Assembly: GCA_022361095.1 (NCBI GenBank)
Contig: JAKSBO010000095.1
Coordinates: 1-7,459 of the forward strand
Source: Desulfobacterales bacterium
GTDB taxonomy: Bacteria; Desulfobacterota; Desulfobacteria; Desulfobacterales; Desulfobacteraceae
DNA: 7,459 nucleotides
Direction of reading: 5' to 3'
The notes beneath the pieces were generated by a model, which worked only from the letters and a program-made list of their open reading frames with translations, was not told the DNA's origin and did not search any database. Positions 7,003-7,459 of the stretch are shown here, one piece after another. Positions within the stretch are counted from its first letter, which is position 1; the number at the start of each line of letters is the position of its first letter. Made by a program: the position numbers and the translations under genes.

Positions 7003-7459
7003 TGTTTCTTCTCCCGGATTTCCAGATCAATGGCTTTTAATTTTCGTTGGGTTTTCAACAGACCGCGGCTGAGGCGTTTGCCAAGGCCGTGCTGTTTCTG
7101 GATATAAAGATCCCTGGCTGTAAAACTGTAAACCGGTACAAGGTCGGGCCGTTGTGTGGCAGGCAGGATCTTTTTGATATAATTGTCAAGAACAAAAGGT
7201 ACTGAGCCCGGTTTTTTGTAATAGGTGGCAACAAGATGAGCCGGTTCCGCAAATCCCCTGGCGCGAACATAGGTAAGAAATATTTTCTCACCGGGGACGC
7301 CAAGCTGTATCATGGTTAGGAATTTGGCAACGGCGAAATCTTCACAGTCCCCCTGCCCTTTGCCTATAAATTCCAGGCGGCTGGCCCAATAAGCACTTTT
7401 ATTCCATGTTTTTCTGGCGGAACAGTATTCCAATTGGTTAAAAAAATTGTTTACATTAA
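6999..7459 (-). CDS. lapG: LapG-like periplasmic cysteine protease (bacterial transglutaminase-like), N-terminus outside window
   Basis: The frame is open through the right edge (visible start NVNNFFNQLEYC), so this is the C-terminal ~152 residues of a protein usually somewhat over 200 residues long. An internal TTG at 7433 is not the start, because the family's conserved VNxFFN sequence lies upstream of it. It belongs to the transglutaminase-like cysteine peptidase family. Known members cut LapA-type adhesins in the periplasm next to a di-alanine, releasing them from the cell. The triad is visible: Cys38 in GKGQGDCEDFA, His74 in EPAHLVATYY and Asp91 in VLDN, counting visible residues. The spacings of 36 and 17 are nearly those of Pseudomonas LapG. 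Asp37 and Glu39 flanking the Cys match residues used for calcium binding. The tail is basic (GLGKRLSRGL onward). The stop overlaps the lapD start as TTGA, fitting a protease and its inhibitor made together. The signal peptide lies outside the window. Confidence 0.93.
   Translation of the reverse strand, partial: NVNNFFNQLEYCSARKTWNKSAYWASRLEFIGKGQGDCEDFAVAKFLTMIQLGVPGEKIFLTYVRARGFAEPAHLVATYYKKPGSVPFVLDNYIKKILPATQRPDLVPVYSFTARDLYIQKQHGLGKRLSRGLLKTQRKLKAIDLEIREKKH
7011..7014 (-). promoter_or_regulatory. Ribosome binding site supporting the TTG start of lapD
   Basis: GGAG on the minus strand lies eight bases upstream of the TTG at 7002, within the last codons of lapG. The good spacing supports the uncommon TTG start. 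The TTG shares bases with the lapG TGA stop, which points to termination-reinitiation coupling. Confidence 0.7.

Overview
The window carries most of a Lap-type adhesin system: a giant cell-surface RTX adhesin, the type I secretion machine that exports it, and the c-di-GMP-controlled protease switch that decides whether it stays on the surface. Base composition is mid-range. The protein flavour (LapG/LapD/LapB/LapC plus a LuxR-type regulator) suggests a Gram-negative proteobacterium-like organism, possibly a sulfate-reducing Desulfobacterota member. That taxonomic guess is inference only; nothing in the window fixes the species.

Layout. On the plus strand, positions 1-842 hold the 3' end of a large RTX adhesin gene; its reading frame is open through the left edge. 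It is followed by a 99-bp convergent intergenic space containing a strong hairpin terminator (907-943). The rest, 942-7459, is one tightly packed minus-strand gene string. Read in transcription order from the right edge it is: lapG-like periplasmic protease (5'-truncated by the window), lapD-like c-di-GMP receptor, lapB-like ABC exporter, lapC-like membrane fusion protein, and a LuxR-family regulator. Junctions are a 4-nt overlap (lapG/lapD), a 2-nt gap (lapD/lapB), an 11-nt overlap (lapB/lapC) and a 4-nt gap (lapC/luxR). A single translationally coupled operon is therefore very likely. Its promoter lies beyond the right edge.

How the genes work together (family knowledge from the Pseudomonas Lap system). 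LapB and LapC, with a TolC-like outer membrane protein not seen here, export the adhesin. LapG is a calcium-dependent periplasmic cysteine protease that cuts the adhesin near its N-terminus and releases it. LapD is an inner membrane protein with catalytically dead GGDEF and EAL domains; when c-di-GMP is bound inside the cell, its periplasmic domain captures LapG and the adhesin stays anchored. Key residues for each step are visible: the LapG Cys-His-Asp triad, the LapD periplasmic Trp in a GW motif, the LapB N-terminal domain without a peptidase Cys, and the adhesin's RTX repeats and C-terminal secretion domain.

The least conventional part is the fifth gene. A LuxR-type regulator with a poorly conserved receiver domain is fused into the secretion/retention operon, and it carries a Trp-Leu-Pro-Pro sequence near where CsgD/VpsT-type regulators carry a c-di-GMP-binding motif. 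No mobile elements, CRISPR arrays, tRNA or rRNA genes were seen.
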